Positions 26,845-39,187 of a DNA stretch of 64,000 bases are shown here, piece by piece (the stretch's first letter is position 1; the number at the start of each line of letters is the position of its first letter). The DNA comes from Pseudomonas fluorescens (GTDB lineage Bacteria; Pseudomonadota; Gammaproteobacteria; Pseudomonadales; Pseudomonadaceae): contig NZ_MOBX01000002.1 of NCBI RefSeq assembly GCF_003732425.1, positions 186,001 through 250,000 on the forward strand. The letters run 5' to 3'. The notes beneath the pieces were generated by a model. It searched no databases. It was not told where the DNA came from and worked only from the letters and a program-made list of their open reading frames with translations. The translations under genes were made by a program, and so were the position numbers.

Positions 26845-27061
26845 ACGTTTAATTGTTTTTATTTGTTTTGGTTTGTCCAGGTTTTAAAGGTGTTTGCGCT
26901 ACTCGGAAATATATGGAAAGCGATTGTTCTGATTGTGAGGCAGGTATTTTAAGTTGCGCATTATTTCTGAAAATAATTGAGTTTGTTCTTGTTTGAGATT
27001 TGCCGATTTCATGATTAGCGTAGTGCCCGTTACTATTCTTTCGAAAGATTTTGAGGGCAAT
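26845..27061 (+). promoter_or_regulatory. AT-rich leader of the second toxin
   Basis: This 217-bp stretch is markedly AT-rich for a Pseudomonas. It contains ATTATTT-CTGA-AAATAAT (26960-26977), a perfect 7-bp inverted repeat. A promoter must lie here because a terminator precedes it. Silencing by MvaT/MvaU-type proteins, which bind AT-rich DNA, is plausible. The chosen ATG at 27062 has GAGGG only four bases away; 27011 and a TTG at 26993 are alternative starts. Confidence 0.5.
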
Positions 27062-30000
27062 ATGCGAGATATTGAAGTTGCAGTTGGCGAGACTTTTGTA
27101 AACTTTGCGGCGCTTTTTACGCGTGGTGATTTTGAACAGGCGTTACTACTGCATCAAAACAACAAACACTACGACGCGCTGCTGCGCTATTACGCTGCCT
27201 GTGTCGACGCCAAGGATTCACAACAGCTGATTGAGCCCTTGAGGCTGTTACGTCAGACGCTGGAGCCTTTGCTGGGGTCGAGTCGGGTGAGACGCGAGCT
27301 GGAACCGCCGGTGCCAACCGAGCAAGCGTCCGCCTCGGATCTGGCGCGGATTTATGAGCGGGTCGAGGCCTTCGAGTCGCGGGTGCATGTAGGGGTCGAG
27401 CTGCTCAAAGCCGCACCGACACAGGTCGCAAAAACACTGCACTTCGTCTGGCTGGGGGGCGGGCTTGGCGAGATTCAGCGTGATTACCTCAATGTCTGGA
27501 AACAGGTGCTCGCCGGGCAGGGATACACGCTCAACCTCTGGTACGACAGCGATGCGCTGCTGGCTTATCAGACCAACAAACTGATGGTTGAGGCTGCCAA
27601 GGCTGACGCTTTGGCCCGCGTCGGCGATAAACCTGTCGATGAAAATGCGCTGGCTGACCTTTACGAAGAGCGTGCCATTGTTCTCAAGCGGCAGATGCAG
27701 GCACACCTCAATGAGGCTGTGGCCAAAGGGCAATCCGCCGATGACGCACGGATCGATCTGCTGGTCCGCGCCTATGACCAGGACGCCGCGTCATTGCAGG
27801 CACTGCGCGAGCAGAACCGTCGCACCCTGCAAGACATGGCTGGAGGCGATCTGCAGTTGCGCGACCTCGACGCTGCGTCTGTTCCCTTGCAGCTTCAGAA
27901 CCTCTATGAGCAGGAAATGCGTTTGCGCGGCAATCTGGCTGCAGCGTCGGATATCGTGCGGGTCGAAGTGCTGTATCGCGAGAGCGGCAGCTATGCCGAT
28001 GTCGATAATTTGCCGCCGCTGGTGGCGAAGCTGGCGGGGGTCGATCTTGAGGTTCTGAATGTCGACGCCCGCTTGGGGATTTTGCAGTTGCTGCTCAACC
28101 ACAATCCCGACTGGATGCCGGGCCGGCAGCCCTCCAACAGCTATGCCAAAAGCATTCCGGCGGAGCATCGTGCGACGATTGAAGCTTTCGCTCAGAGCCG
28201 TCCGGCACTGAGCCAGGTGTTCCAGGCACCGACCGATTTGCTGGCGCGCCCCTTCATGTTGCGAGCAGTCACCGAAGGCAGTTCGATGACCAATGCATTC
28301 CTGATGGCCCATGCCGGATCGGCGACGCTGCAAGCGGTGATCGAGCGTATCCGTTTCAACTATCAGTTGGTCGACGACACGCTACGCCTTGCAGCCCGGC
28401 GCGGTGTCGCACTGACTGACTTTGAAAGTGTATTGCCGCTGGCACAGACGCTTCTTGAACAGACCTACGGCCCGCTCCGCGAATTGCCAAACCAGGAAGA
28501 AATCCTCGCAGGCTTTCTCGCCAGTGCGGCCGCGAGCTACTTCAGTGACGGCATCCGACGCCAGAGCGAAGGCACCATCTATTTGACCGGCCCGGGTGCG
28601 ATACGCGATGCCATAACCGATTACGCCAGAGTGCATCTCACTCCGGAGCAAGCCAGGGAGATTCGCACCGAGGCCGCCATTGCACGCTACGCCTCGGTCA
28701 ACCGTGCCACCGAAGAAGAGCTGGATCACTCCTGGAAAGACAACGCGACCGATCCGGTGAAATGGGTCGAGGATGAGCAGGCGCGCTGGAAGCAAGGCCA
28801 TTACAAAACCCGCTACAAGGGCGATGTCGCGCAATTGCTCAAAGGTTCGACCATTGAATTCGAGCAGGGCTGGCCGTTGATTGAAGGGCGTGCGGTGCTG
28901 CTGACCGATATCTTGCAGCGTCTGGTCGACGGGCTCGGCGATCGCTTTGTCGAGGCCATGCGTCAGGGGTTCGACGGGACGATGGCTTTCGAGGAAACGT
29001 TGCCCCTGAGTTTTGCCGATCGTCAGCTCATCAAGAATCAGCCGCTCACAGCGCGAGCTGCGGCTTTTCCGCCAGACAGGCGATTCCTGAGTCTGGGGCT
29101 GGATGAAGTGCTGAGCGCCATGGCCCATGGTGAGCTGACACTGGCCGAGACAACGCCACTGCAGCGCCTGGCGTTGGGCGTGTTGCTGGGCATCGATTCG
29201 CTGCACAGCCAGCGCTTTGATGCGTACAGCGGTGAATTGGATAACCTGGCCAACAGTGTTCGTGAGCTGGGTGCTTCGAGTCGCTATGCCGTCATTGAAC
29301 GACATTTGTATACCCGCAAAGATGCAGCGTTCCTGAGCGCTCTGGCCGGCGATATCACTGAATCGGCAGCATCGGTCAGCGCGCTGGATCTGAAAAAAGC
29401 TGCGCTGATAAAGGCGCAAACCCTGCAACAGTGGGGACGCTACGTTGCACAGATCCAACAAGTGGCGACCCTTGAACATCGTTTGCAGATTGCTCAGCAG
29501 ATGGATCAGGTCTTCAGCCAAATCGAAGTCAGCGGCGTGAAGCCCGTGCCGCAGGATCTATTGCTTGATGGCGTTGGCGAAACGATTGGTGGGCGCTGCT
29601 ATCCACTGGCCTTGATGATGGCCGCTGCTTTTGCGACGGGTGAAACGGCCTCCCATCATCTTCGCGAGCGTTTTTACCTGGCCGTTCTTGAGCCACAACA
29701 GAATGATTCGATTGTTTTTGTGCAAGCGCTGGAGGAACTGCGAGGAACCCGGCTGAGTGAAGTGGGCACGACGCTCTCGCGGGCTGATCTGGGTCAGGTC
29801 ACCACGGCACTGGAGAACCATACGGGCACTCGAACGCTGATGCTCAACTCGGACAATCACTCGATGCTGGTGGCGAAAACCGTGGAGGGTGAAAAGGTCC
29901 TTTATCATTTTTACGATCCCAACTTCGGCGTGTTCGAATTCGAGAGTGCCGCGATGCTCAAGCGGGCGCTAGAGCACTTTTTCCTGAAGATGGGCATGGC

Positions 30001-33000
30001 CAAATATTATGCGGCCTACGGTGCCGAGATCCGGCCGACGTTCGACCTGATCGAGTTGCAGGGCGAGCGGGTGGCAGCCTTGCCATTGTCCGCCGGGTTC
30101 GAAGTGGCAAAAATGCTCAAGGGCGAGCCGTTGCCCGGACAGCCGGCAGGCAAGCTGCGCCAGCGTCTGAACAGCGCCCATGGTCGCTCCCTGGTCGAAA
30201 ATTCTCACCTGGGGGCCAGCCTGCTCGGGCTGGACAGTCATTGGTGGGGACAGCAGATCGCCAGTGCGACGGCGGCGCTGCAAGACCTTCATACGTCGGT
30301 CACACCGCTGGTGCCGTTGTTCGAAACCCTTGAGGTCACTCCCGAGGGCCAGTACCGATTGAATCTGATCGACCCGGCGCAACCGGAACGGGTGGTGCAG
30401 ATTGTCAGCGACGATCACCGACTGTTGCGGATCAAAAACTGGTTGTCCGAGCAGTTTTCAACGCTGGCCCGTAAACCGTCCGCACCCACGACGGTGCTGG
30501 ATCCGACCGAGGCCGGCAGCGTGCATACCCTCAATGCCGGTTTCGCGATCCAGGCGCTGATGAACGCCTTGCGCGGACGTGAAGGTGAAGGCCGCACGCT
30601 GACCACCGCCGTACGTTTGCACGCTTACCTCAATTACGCACAGTTGCTGCATGGCAATGTCGTGGATGTGCTCGGGCTGGTTCAACTGGTCAAAACCGCG
30701 CTGGGAGAGGAAAAGATCATCGCCCGCACTTGTGCGTCGGTGGTCTCAGAGGCGTTGGGGCATGCAGCCAATGAAGGTGTCGGGGCCGTACTGGGACTGG
30801 CCAACGTCGGGTTTGATATTTATCAGCTGGTGACCGCCGGAAACGACGTTGAAAAAGCGCAGTTCGGCACGCAATTGGCATTCGACTCCGCCAGCCTGGC
30901 ATTGACGGCCGGTGGAGTCGGGGCGGCGGTGGCTGGCGCGTCGACTGCCGCTGCGGTGCTGGGGGGCGCCGGGGTTATCCTGGGCGGGTTGGCCGTGGGG
31001 GTGGCGGCGCTGGCGCAAGGGTTTGCCGCCATCGCGCGCGACGCCCAGGAAGTCGGGAGGTTTTTTGCGGATCTGCAAGAGGCCCATCGCGGCGTCGGTT
31101 ATCACTTCGATGATGCCCTGAACGCATGGGTTGTGGCGCCAGCGTTGGTGGTCAAGAGAATCGATCTGGCAGCTACTGCGCTGATCCTCGACAGCCCCAG
31201 GCTTTACCCGTTACGCGACCACTTCGGTGTGCCGGATTTCGAAGCCGACTACTCCCGGGCGATCAATGTGCGCCAGCACCTGGGCTTGCCCGGACAGCTC
31301 GCGTTTGCACCGGCCGAGGGACAAGCCATCGTCCTGCCGTGCACCCCCGACACCTGTTATGGCTATGAATACAAGGCGCTGCCGTTTGCTTCCTCGCGGC
31401 ACGACCGCGGTTTCGACATCGCCCGCCGTCTGGAAAAACGGCAAGCAGACGGCAAGTGGCTGTTTCTGTTTTCGTTCTACTCATTTCCTTCGCACTACAT
31501 CGTCAGCCGCCTGCTTCCCCAGTATCGCGAAACCGTCATCGAAGTTCTGCTCGACGAAGCCAAACGCACCCTGGTCGTACCGTCGCTGCCCCATGCCTGG
31601 AAAAACCAGGTGTCGTACAAAATTTTCGGCAGTGGGGCGCATTGCACCCTCGCACTTAATCCGGACGCTCATATCGAGCTCGTCTCGAACAGTCTGCATT
31701 TTTGTACCTGGGTACTGGAGGCCGGCTGGGCGCGCGAAGGTGATGTGCGGATCGAGCGTCTGGGCGATCTGTACATCGGTAAAGTTCACGTGAAAGTGAC
31801 CGGCCATGGACGTCATTCGATACTGATTCGCACGGGCGATCACCAATTGTTCAGCGTTGACCGTGGCAAGCGTCAACTGGATGTCATCCAGCAAAGCGCA
31901 CCAGTGGGGCTGGATGAGCAAGCGTTGCTGACGCATTTCAGAACGCTGGCCCGCGAGCATCGCCTGGTACTGCCCTATACGCCGGTGCATGACTGGCTGA
32001 TCCCGTTCGAATCGCCGCAGGCACCGCGCTCCACCACGGCCTGGTATGACGCCCGGGAAGATCGCTTCCTCTATATTCGCAACGAAGACATCGCCGATAC
32101 CGAGGATGCACAACTGGCCTTGGTGGCCGATGGGTATGCGTATTTCTATCTGCCGGACAGCTATGACATCTGGCAGGTCGATGCCGTCAGCGGACTGCTC
32201 AGGTATCGCTATCGGTTGATCGTGGCAGAGGGTGAAAGCGTGATTGGCCCTGTCGAGATGGATGCCCATGGCGTGATTCACGTCGTGCAGACTGTCACCG
32301 GCGCCCATGGCCCGCGTCGGTTCAATTACCTGATCCATCGGCAGCAATTGCTGCTGAGCTCGGTGACCCATGAGACGGCGCGGGAGCTGCAGACGACCCT
32401 GTTCGCCAGCTCGACCCTGGCCGACTGGTCTTCGGTGCTGGGCAAGCACACAGTGCATCGTCCCGTCGCTGAGCGGGACGTTGAAATGACCGTCGACTGG
32501 CAACCGGCGACGTACGTTTCGGTCAGTTGGCTATTCGACACGGACAAGCGCGATATCGTGTGGATTCGCAGTCCTGATCGCTTGTTGATTCATCCGCCGT
32601 CCTTGGCACCGGACATCCATGGCTGGCCAGACTCGATCAAGAATCTGACGGACCTGGTGCTGATGCCGTTGGCGAGAAACAACGCGGTGTGTTTCATTTA
32701 CAACCGTCTGGACCAGACCCTTTGTCATCGGCAGCGGGTGGTGGTACAGGGCGTCGAGCAGTGGTCGGATCGCTGGGTGCAGCCGCCAGGGCTCAAGCAA
32801 ATCGTCGCGGTCGAGAACGGCTATCTGATACTGGACGACGAGGGACGACTCTTTAATCTGACTGCGCAAGGCGAGTTGCCCCTGTACGGCGTCGGCGAGC
32901 AGTGGCTGAAGGATCATGCGCAATGGTGGCTGGCGCTGGAGCCGCTTGCCAAGCGTTATCCGGTGGACAGTTTTGCGATCGTTGGTCTACGCAACCTGGC

Positions 33001-34126
33001 CGGAGACGGCAACCTGAGTGCCTGGTGTGTGAACGGCCGCCTGCTCTTGTGCGATCCGGGACGCGACGTTCCAGTGCGCTTGCTGGGCATGGCCTCCGAT
33101 AATCGGGCGGCCTGGCTGTTCAATATTTCCACAGGTGAAATCTGGACACAGGGGTTCGTTGAACCACAGCAGCTTGTCCGGGCATTTGGAGAAGGGGCGC
33201 AACTGCTGCACAGCGACGTTCTGCCAGTTCCCGAGCGGGCGTGGCGTGACTGGCGGTTTAGCGACGTCGCCGTGGATGGCTCCGGGTTGCGCGGCACAAC
33301 CGTTGACGGCGTAACGCTGCAACTGGGGCATCAGCAGACAGCCTTGGTCACCGCTGTCGACCGTCGTTGGGTGGCGGCACAAGGCGAGCATCTGATCGAG
33401 CACATGCAAGCCTTGTTGGCCAGGGTTGACCATGGGGCGTTTGTGTCAGTGGCGTGCGCGCCCGGCCATTTGCAGTGGTACGACGTGCACAGCGCTCGGC
33501 TGGTGAGCGTTGCCGCCGACCGCGTGTCTGATGACGTCGTCATGCTGGGCACCCGCAATCAGGTCAATGTATTACTGCACGAGCGTCGGCAGGGCACGGT
33601 GCAGGCTTATCCAGGTATGCACAGCTTCGGGCCGTTCGACTATCTTCAGCGCGACGCACAGGTCATGACCCTTCAAGGCCACGACACAATAGATGATCTG
33701 CTACCGCTGATTGCCGACGATGTCAGCACGCTGGTCGTGCGATTGGGGCAGGGCGGTGTGACCTGTCATTTGTCGAAAGCCGCCTGGTCGAGACTGGACG
33801 CGGTCATCGTCGACTGTCGCCATGCACTGGGGCAGGCGCCGGCGGTACCGGGCAAGTTGATCTGGGACTTCGACACGCCGGACAACCTGTTGTTCGAGAT
33901 CGTGCAGGAGCATCTGGTCATCGTTGATCCAGTCAACGAGCACGCGCTGATATTCCGTGATGTAGGCTCACCCGATCCGTCATTGCGCGGGGAAGTATTC
34001 CTCGCCTTCAAAGCCCGGCAGTCCATGCCGATCTCCGCTTGGGTGCGCCGGCTGCAGACCAGCAAAGGGCGCACTGGCAGCGTGACATTCCGGGCACTGG
34101 CCGCCGAGTCGGCTATCGCTGGCTAA
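27062..34126 (+). CDS. TcdA/TcdB-like giant toxin, copy 2
   Basis: 2,354 residues from MRDIEVAVGETF, chosen because it aligns with the N-terminus of copy 1; the frame is open to 26993. The architecture is as in copy 1. Glycosyltransferase: Trp130 (LHFVWLGG), Asp297 and Arg300 (AASDIVR), Tyr311, Asp313 and Asp315 (YADVD), again at TcdB spacing, but the E553-x-x-H556-x-W558 motif has His where copy 1 has Ser. Protease-like region: Cys846 (GGRCYPLALMM), His933 (DNHSMLVAK) and Asp952 (YDPNFG), a complete triad with the same 87 and 19 residue gaps as copy 1. Pore domain about 1160-1350, delivery domain and beta-rich tail follow. The two copies are clearly homologous over full length but diverged. 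Target and cell type are unknown. Confidence 0.92.
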   Translation: MRDIEVAVGETFVNFAALFTRGDFEQALLLHQNNKHYDALLRYYAACVDAKDSQQLIEPLRLLRQTLEPLLGSSRVRRELEPPVPTEQASASDLARIYERVEAFESRVHVGVELLKAAPTQVAKTLHFVWLGGGLGEIQRDYLNVWKQVLAGQGYTLNLWYDSDALLAYQTNKLMVEAAKADALARVGDKPVDENALADLYEERAIVLKRQMQAHLNEAVAKGQSADDARIDLLVRAYDQDAASLQALREQNRRTLQDMAGGDLQLRDLDAASVPLQLQNLYEQEMRLRGNLAAASDIVRVEVLYRESGSYADVDNLPPLVAKLAGVDLEVLNVDARLGILQLLLNHNPDWMPGRQPSNSYAKSIPAEHRATIEAFAQSRPALSQVFQAPTDLLARPFMLRAVTEGSSMTNAFLMAHAGSATLQAVIERIRFNYQLVDDTLRLAARRGVALTDFESVLPLAQTLLEQTYGPLRELPNQEEILAGFLASAAASYFSDGIRRQSEGTIYLTGPGAIRDAITDYARVHLTPEQAREIRTEAAIARYASVNRATEEELDHSWKDNATDPVKWVEDEQARWKQGHYKTRYKGDVAQLLKGSTIEFEQGWPLIEGRAVLLTDILQRLVDGLGDRFVEAMRQGFDGTMAFEETLPLSFADRQLIKNQPLTARAAAFPPDRRFLSLGLDEVLSAMAHGELTLAETTPLQRLALGVLLGIDSLHSQRFDAYSGELDNLANSVRELGASSRYAVIERHLYTRKDAAFLSALAGDITESAASVSALDLKKAALIKAQTLQQWGRYVAQIQQVATLEHRLQIAQQMDQVFSQIEVSGVKPVPQDLLLDGVGETIGGRCYPLALMMAAAFATGETASHHLRERFYLAVLEPQQNDSIVFVQALEELRGTRLSEVGTTLSRADLGQVTTALENHTGTRTLMLNSDNHSMLVAKTVEGEKVLYHFYDPNFGVFEFESAAMLKRALEHFFLKMGMAKYYAAYGAEIRPTFDLIELQGERVAALPLSAGFEVAKMLKGEPLPGQPAGKLRQRLNSAHGRSLVENSHLGASLLGLDSHWWGQQIASATAALQDLHTSVTPLVPLFETLEVTPEGQYRLNLIDPAQPERVVQIVSDDHRLLRIKNWLSEQFSTLARKPSAPTTVLDPTEAGSVHTLNAGFAIQALMNALRGREGEGRTLTTAVRLHAYLNYAQLLHGNVVDVLGLVQLVKTALGEEKIIARTCASVVSEALGHAANEGVGAVLGLANVGFDIYQLVTAGNDVEKAQFGTQLAFDSASLALTAGGVGAAVAGASTAAAVLGGAGVILGGLAVGVAALAQGFAAIARDAQEVGRFFADLQEAHRGVGYHFDDALNAWVVAPALVVKRIDLAATALILDSPRLYPLRDHFGVPDFEADYSRAINVRQHLGLPGQLAFAPAEGQAIVLPCTPDTCYGYEYKALPFASSRHDRGFDIARRLEKRQADGKWLFLFSFYSFPSHYIVSRLLPQYRETVIEVLLDEAKRTLVVPSLPHAWKNQVSYKIFGSGAHCTLALNPDAHIELVSNSLHFCTWVLEAGWAREGDVRIERLGDLYIGKVHVKVTGHGRHSILIRTGDHQLFSVDRGKRQLDVIQQSAPVGLDEQALLTHFRTLAREHRLVLPYTPVHDWLIPFESPQAPRSTTAWYDAREDRFLYIRNEDIADTEDAQLALVADGYAYFYLPDSYDIWQVDAVSGLLRYRYRLIVAEGESVIGPVEMDAHGVIHVVQTVTGAHGPRRFNYLIHRQQLLLSSVTHETARELQTTLFASSTLADWSSVLGKHTVHRPVAERDVEMTVDWQPATYVSVSWLFDTDKRDIVWIRSPDRLLIHPPSLAPDIHGWPDSIKNLTDLVLMPLARNNAVCFIYNRLDQTLCHRQRVVVQGVEQWSDRWVQPPGLKQIVAVENGYLILDDEGRLFNLTAQGELPLYGVGEQWLKDHAQWWLALEPLAKRYPVDSFAIVGLRNLAGDGNLSAWCVNGRLLLCDPGRDVPVRLLGMASDNRAAWLFNISTGEIWTQGFVEPQQLVRAFGEGAQLLHSDVLPVPERAWRDWRFSDVAVDGSGLRGTTVDGVTLQLGHQQTALVTAVDRRWVAAQGEHLIEHMQALLARVDHGAFVSVACAPGHLQWYDVHSARLVSVAADRVSDDVVMLGTRNQVNVLLHERRQGTVQAYPGMHSFGPFDYLQRDAQVMTLQGHDTIDDLLPLIADDVSTLVVRLGQGGVTCHLSKAAWSRLDAVIVDCRHALGQAPAVPGKLIWDFDTPDNLLFEIVQEHLVIVDPVNEHALIFRDVGSPDPSLRGEVFLAFKARQSMPISAWVRRLQTSKGRTGSVTFRALAAESAIAG

Positions 34127-34140
34127 GCTCGCATCACGAC

Positions 34141-34175
34141 AAAACGCCGCGGACAAGGCTGTTCGCGGCGTTCTG
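34141..34175. terminator. Terminator after toxin 2 / marC
   Basis: AACGCCGCG and CGCGGCGTT form a perfect 9-bp stem with a 12-base loop, flanked by AAAA on the left. It lies between the converging toxin 2 and marC genes; the A-run makes it a better terminator for marC on the minus strand. Confidence 0.75.
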
Positions 34176-34203
34176 CTGTCCACTGATGGTTCCAGGCCCT
34201 GGT

Positions 34204-34800
34204 TCAGGGCACCAGATAGCCTTTGATGCCAGTGAAGATGATCTGCGCCGCCAGTGCGCAGACAAACAATCCCATCAGACGACTGACGATCTGCAAACCC
34301 TGATCGCCGAGAATCCGCTCGATGCGGTTGGACAGATAGAGCACCACGCCGACGGTAAAACTGGCGAGCGCGATACTTATGATTGCCGTGAGTTTGTCGT
34401 CCCAGTGTGGCTGGCTGACGCCCATCACCAACAAGGCACCGATGGTGCCGGGGCCCACGGTCAACGGGATGGTCAGCGGCACGATGGTCACGTCCTGCTG
34501 CACGTTGTCGGTTTGTACCACGGACTTGCCTTGCGCCATGCCCAGCGCCGAAATGAACAGCACGCTGCCAGCACCGATGCGGAAGGCGTCGACCGTAATG
34601 CCGAACACATCGAATATCACCCGCCCGAACAAATACAGCAACACACTGGACACCAGTGTGGCGATCGCCACTTTCCAGGCCAGGCGCCGTTGCTCCTTGC
34701 GCGAATAACCACGGGTCAGGCTGATAAAGCAGGACAACACGAAGAACGGGCTATAAAGCACCAGCATCTTCAGGTAAACGCTGAACAACACGTGGAGCAT
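34204..34800 (-). CDS. MarC family inner-membrane protein
   Basis: 198-residue membrane protein with six likely helices. Conserved MarC blocks are visible: FRIGAGSVLFISALGMAQGK near residue 80 and VPLTIPLTVGPGTIGALLVM near residue 110. The family was once linked to multiple antibiotic resistance, a role later withdrawn; its substrate is unknown. It converges with toxin 2 and is followed upstream by retS on the same strand. Confidence 0.92.
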   Translation of the reverse strand: MLHVLFSVYLKMLVLYSPFFVLSCFISLTRGYSRKEQRRLAWKVAIATLVSSVLLYLFGRVIFDVFGITVDAFRIGAGSVLFISALGMAQGKSVVQTDNVQQDVTIVPLTIPLTVGPGTIGALLVMGVSQPHWDDKLTAIISIALASFTVGVVLYLSNRIERILGDQGLQIVSRLMGLFVCALAAQIIFTGIKGYLVP

Positions 34801-34865
34801 GGTGCAAGCTCACTGGCGAGGGAAGTCGTGGGGGGAGTCTATCAGGCGCTACGGGGTCTGTCGGC

Positions 34866-37643
<2,778 letters not shown>

Positions 37644-37742
37644 GGCGAAATCCCTTCGTAGGTTGATGCCAGAATATAACGATGCGCGGCGGCGGAACAG
37701 CCCGGCGAGGAACGGTAGCCCTCGCCGGACTTGATGAACAGC

Positions 37743-39038
37743 TTATTCCTGGGTTTCGCCACGTTCACGGGCAATGGCGCGGTAGCCAATGTCCTTGCGG
37801 TAGAAGCAGCCTTCCCAGTCGATGGCCGCCGCCAGCTTGTAGGCTTGCTGCTGAGCTTCGCCGACGCTTGCGCCCATGGCAGTGGCGCAGAGTACGCGAC
37901 CACCGGCAGTTACGACCTGACCATCCTTCAGCGCGGTACCGGCGTGGAAGACTTTGCCTTCCAGGCTGGCGGCAGCATCCAGACCGTTGATCGCCGCGCC
38001 CTTGGCGTAGTCGCCCGGGTAGCCGCCTGCGGCCAGCACGATGCCGACGCTCGGGCGTGGATCCCACTGCGCTTCAACCTTGTCCAGCGCTTGCGCCAGA
38101 GCAGCTTCAACCAACAGCACCAGGCTCGATTGCAGACGCAGCATCACCGGTTGGGTTTCCGGATCGCCGAAGCGGCAGTTGAACTCGATAACCTTTGGAT
38201 TACCAGCCTTGTCGATCATCAGACCGGCGTAGAGGAAGCCGGTGTAGACGTTGCCTTCTTCAGCCATGCCGCGCACGGTCGGCCAGATCACCAGATCCAT
38301 CACGCGCTTGTGCACGTCGGCGGTCACTACCGGGGCAGGGGAGTAGGCCCCCATGCCGCCCGTGTTCGGGCCGCTGTCGCCGTCGCCAACGCGTTTGTGG
38401 TCCTGGCTGGTGGCCATTGGCAAAACGTTTTTGCCGTCGACCATGACGATGAACGAAGCTTCTTCGCCGTCGAGGAACTCTTCGATGACGACGCGCGAAC
38501 CGGCGTCGCCGAACGCGTTGCCAGCGAGCATGTCGCGCACGGCGTCTTCGGCTTCAGCCAGGGTCATGGCGACGATCACGCCTTTACCGGCGGCCAGGCC
38601 GTCGGCCTTGATCACGATCGGCGCGCCTTTTTCACGCAGATAAGCCAGGGCCGGCTCGATCTCGGTGAAGTTCTGGTAGTCGGCGGTCGGAATCTTGTGG
38701 CGCGCGAGGAAGTCCTTGGTGAAGGCTTTCGAACCTTCCAGCTGCGCGGCACCGGCGGTCGGACCGAAGCAGTCCAGGCCACGGGAGCGGAACAGATCAA
38801 CGACGCCAGCGACCAGCGGCACTTCCGGGCCGACGATGGTCAGAGAAACGTTTTTCTCGGCAAAGTCGGCCAGTTGCTCAAGGGCCAGCACGTCGATGGC
38901 GACGTTTTCGCACTTGGCTTCAATTGCCGTACCGGCGTTGCCCGGCGCGACGAACACCTTCTGCACGCGCGGATCCTGAGCCACTTTCCAGGCCAGGGCG
39001 TGTTCACGGCCACCGCTGCCAATGATCAAAACATTCAT
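37743..39038 (-). CDS. purD: Phosphoribosylamine-glycine ligase PurD
   Basis: 431 residues. It joins glycine to phosphoribosylamine with ATP, the second step of purine synthesis. The start MNVLIIGSGGREHALAWK is the PurD signature and fixes the start; the frame upstream runs into a REP element. ATP-grasp blocks VIKADGLAAGKGVIVAM and EFNCRFGDPETQPVM are intact. It follows purH on the same strand with about 150 bp and a REP pair between. Confidence 0.97.
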   Translation of the reverse strand: MNVLIIGSGGREHALAWKVAQDPRVQKVFVAPGNAGTAIEAKCENVAIDVLALEQLADFAEKNVSLTIVGPEVPLVAGVVDLFRSRGLDCFGPTAGAAQLEGSKAFTKDFLARHKIPTADYQNFTEIEPALAYLREKGAPIVIKADGLAAGKGVIVAMTLAEAEDAVRDMLAGNAFGDAGSRVVIEEFLDGEEASFIVMVDGKNVLPMATSQDHKRVGDGDSGPNTGGMGAYSPAPVVTADVHKRVMDLVIWPTVRGMAEEGNVYTGFLYAGLMIDKAGNPKVIEFNCRFGDPETQPVMLRLQSSLVLLVEAALAQALDKVEAQWDPRPSVGIVLAAGGYPGDYAKGAAINGLDAAASLEGKVFHAGTALKDGQVVTAGGRVLCATAMGASVGEAQQQAYKLAAAIDWEGCFYRKDIGYRAIARERGETQE

Positions 39039-39091
39039 TTCAAAAACCTCAAAATTCTGTGGGGCGCTTCCAAACCTCTGCGGACTGAACC

Positions 39092-39172
39092 TGTAGGAGC
39101 TGCCGAAGGCTGCGATCTTTTGCTCTTTCAACAGCAAGATCAAAAGATCGCAGCCTGCGGCAGCTCCTACAC
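39092..39172. repeat. REP pair, family A
   Basis: Inverted arms beginning TGTAGGAGCTGCCGAAGGCT in the purH-purD spacer, the second of five copies of this family in the window. Confidence 0.93.
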
Positions 39173-39187
39173 AGAGGGAGCGGTGTA

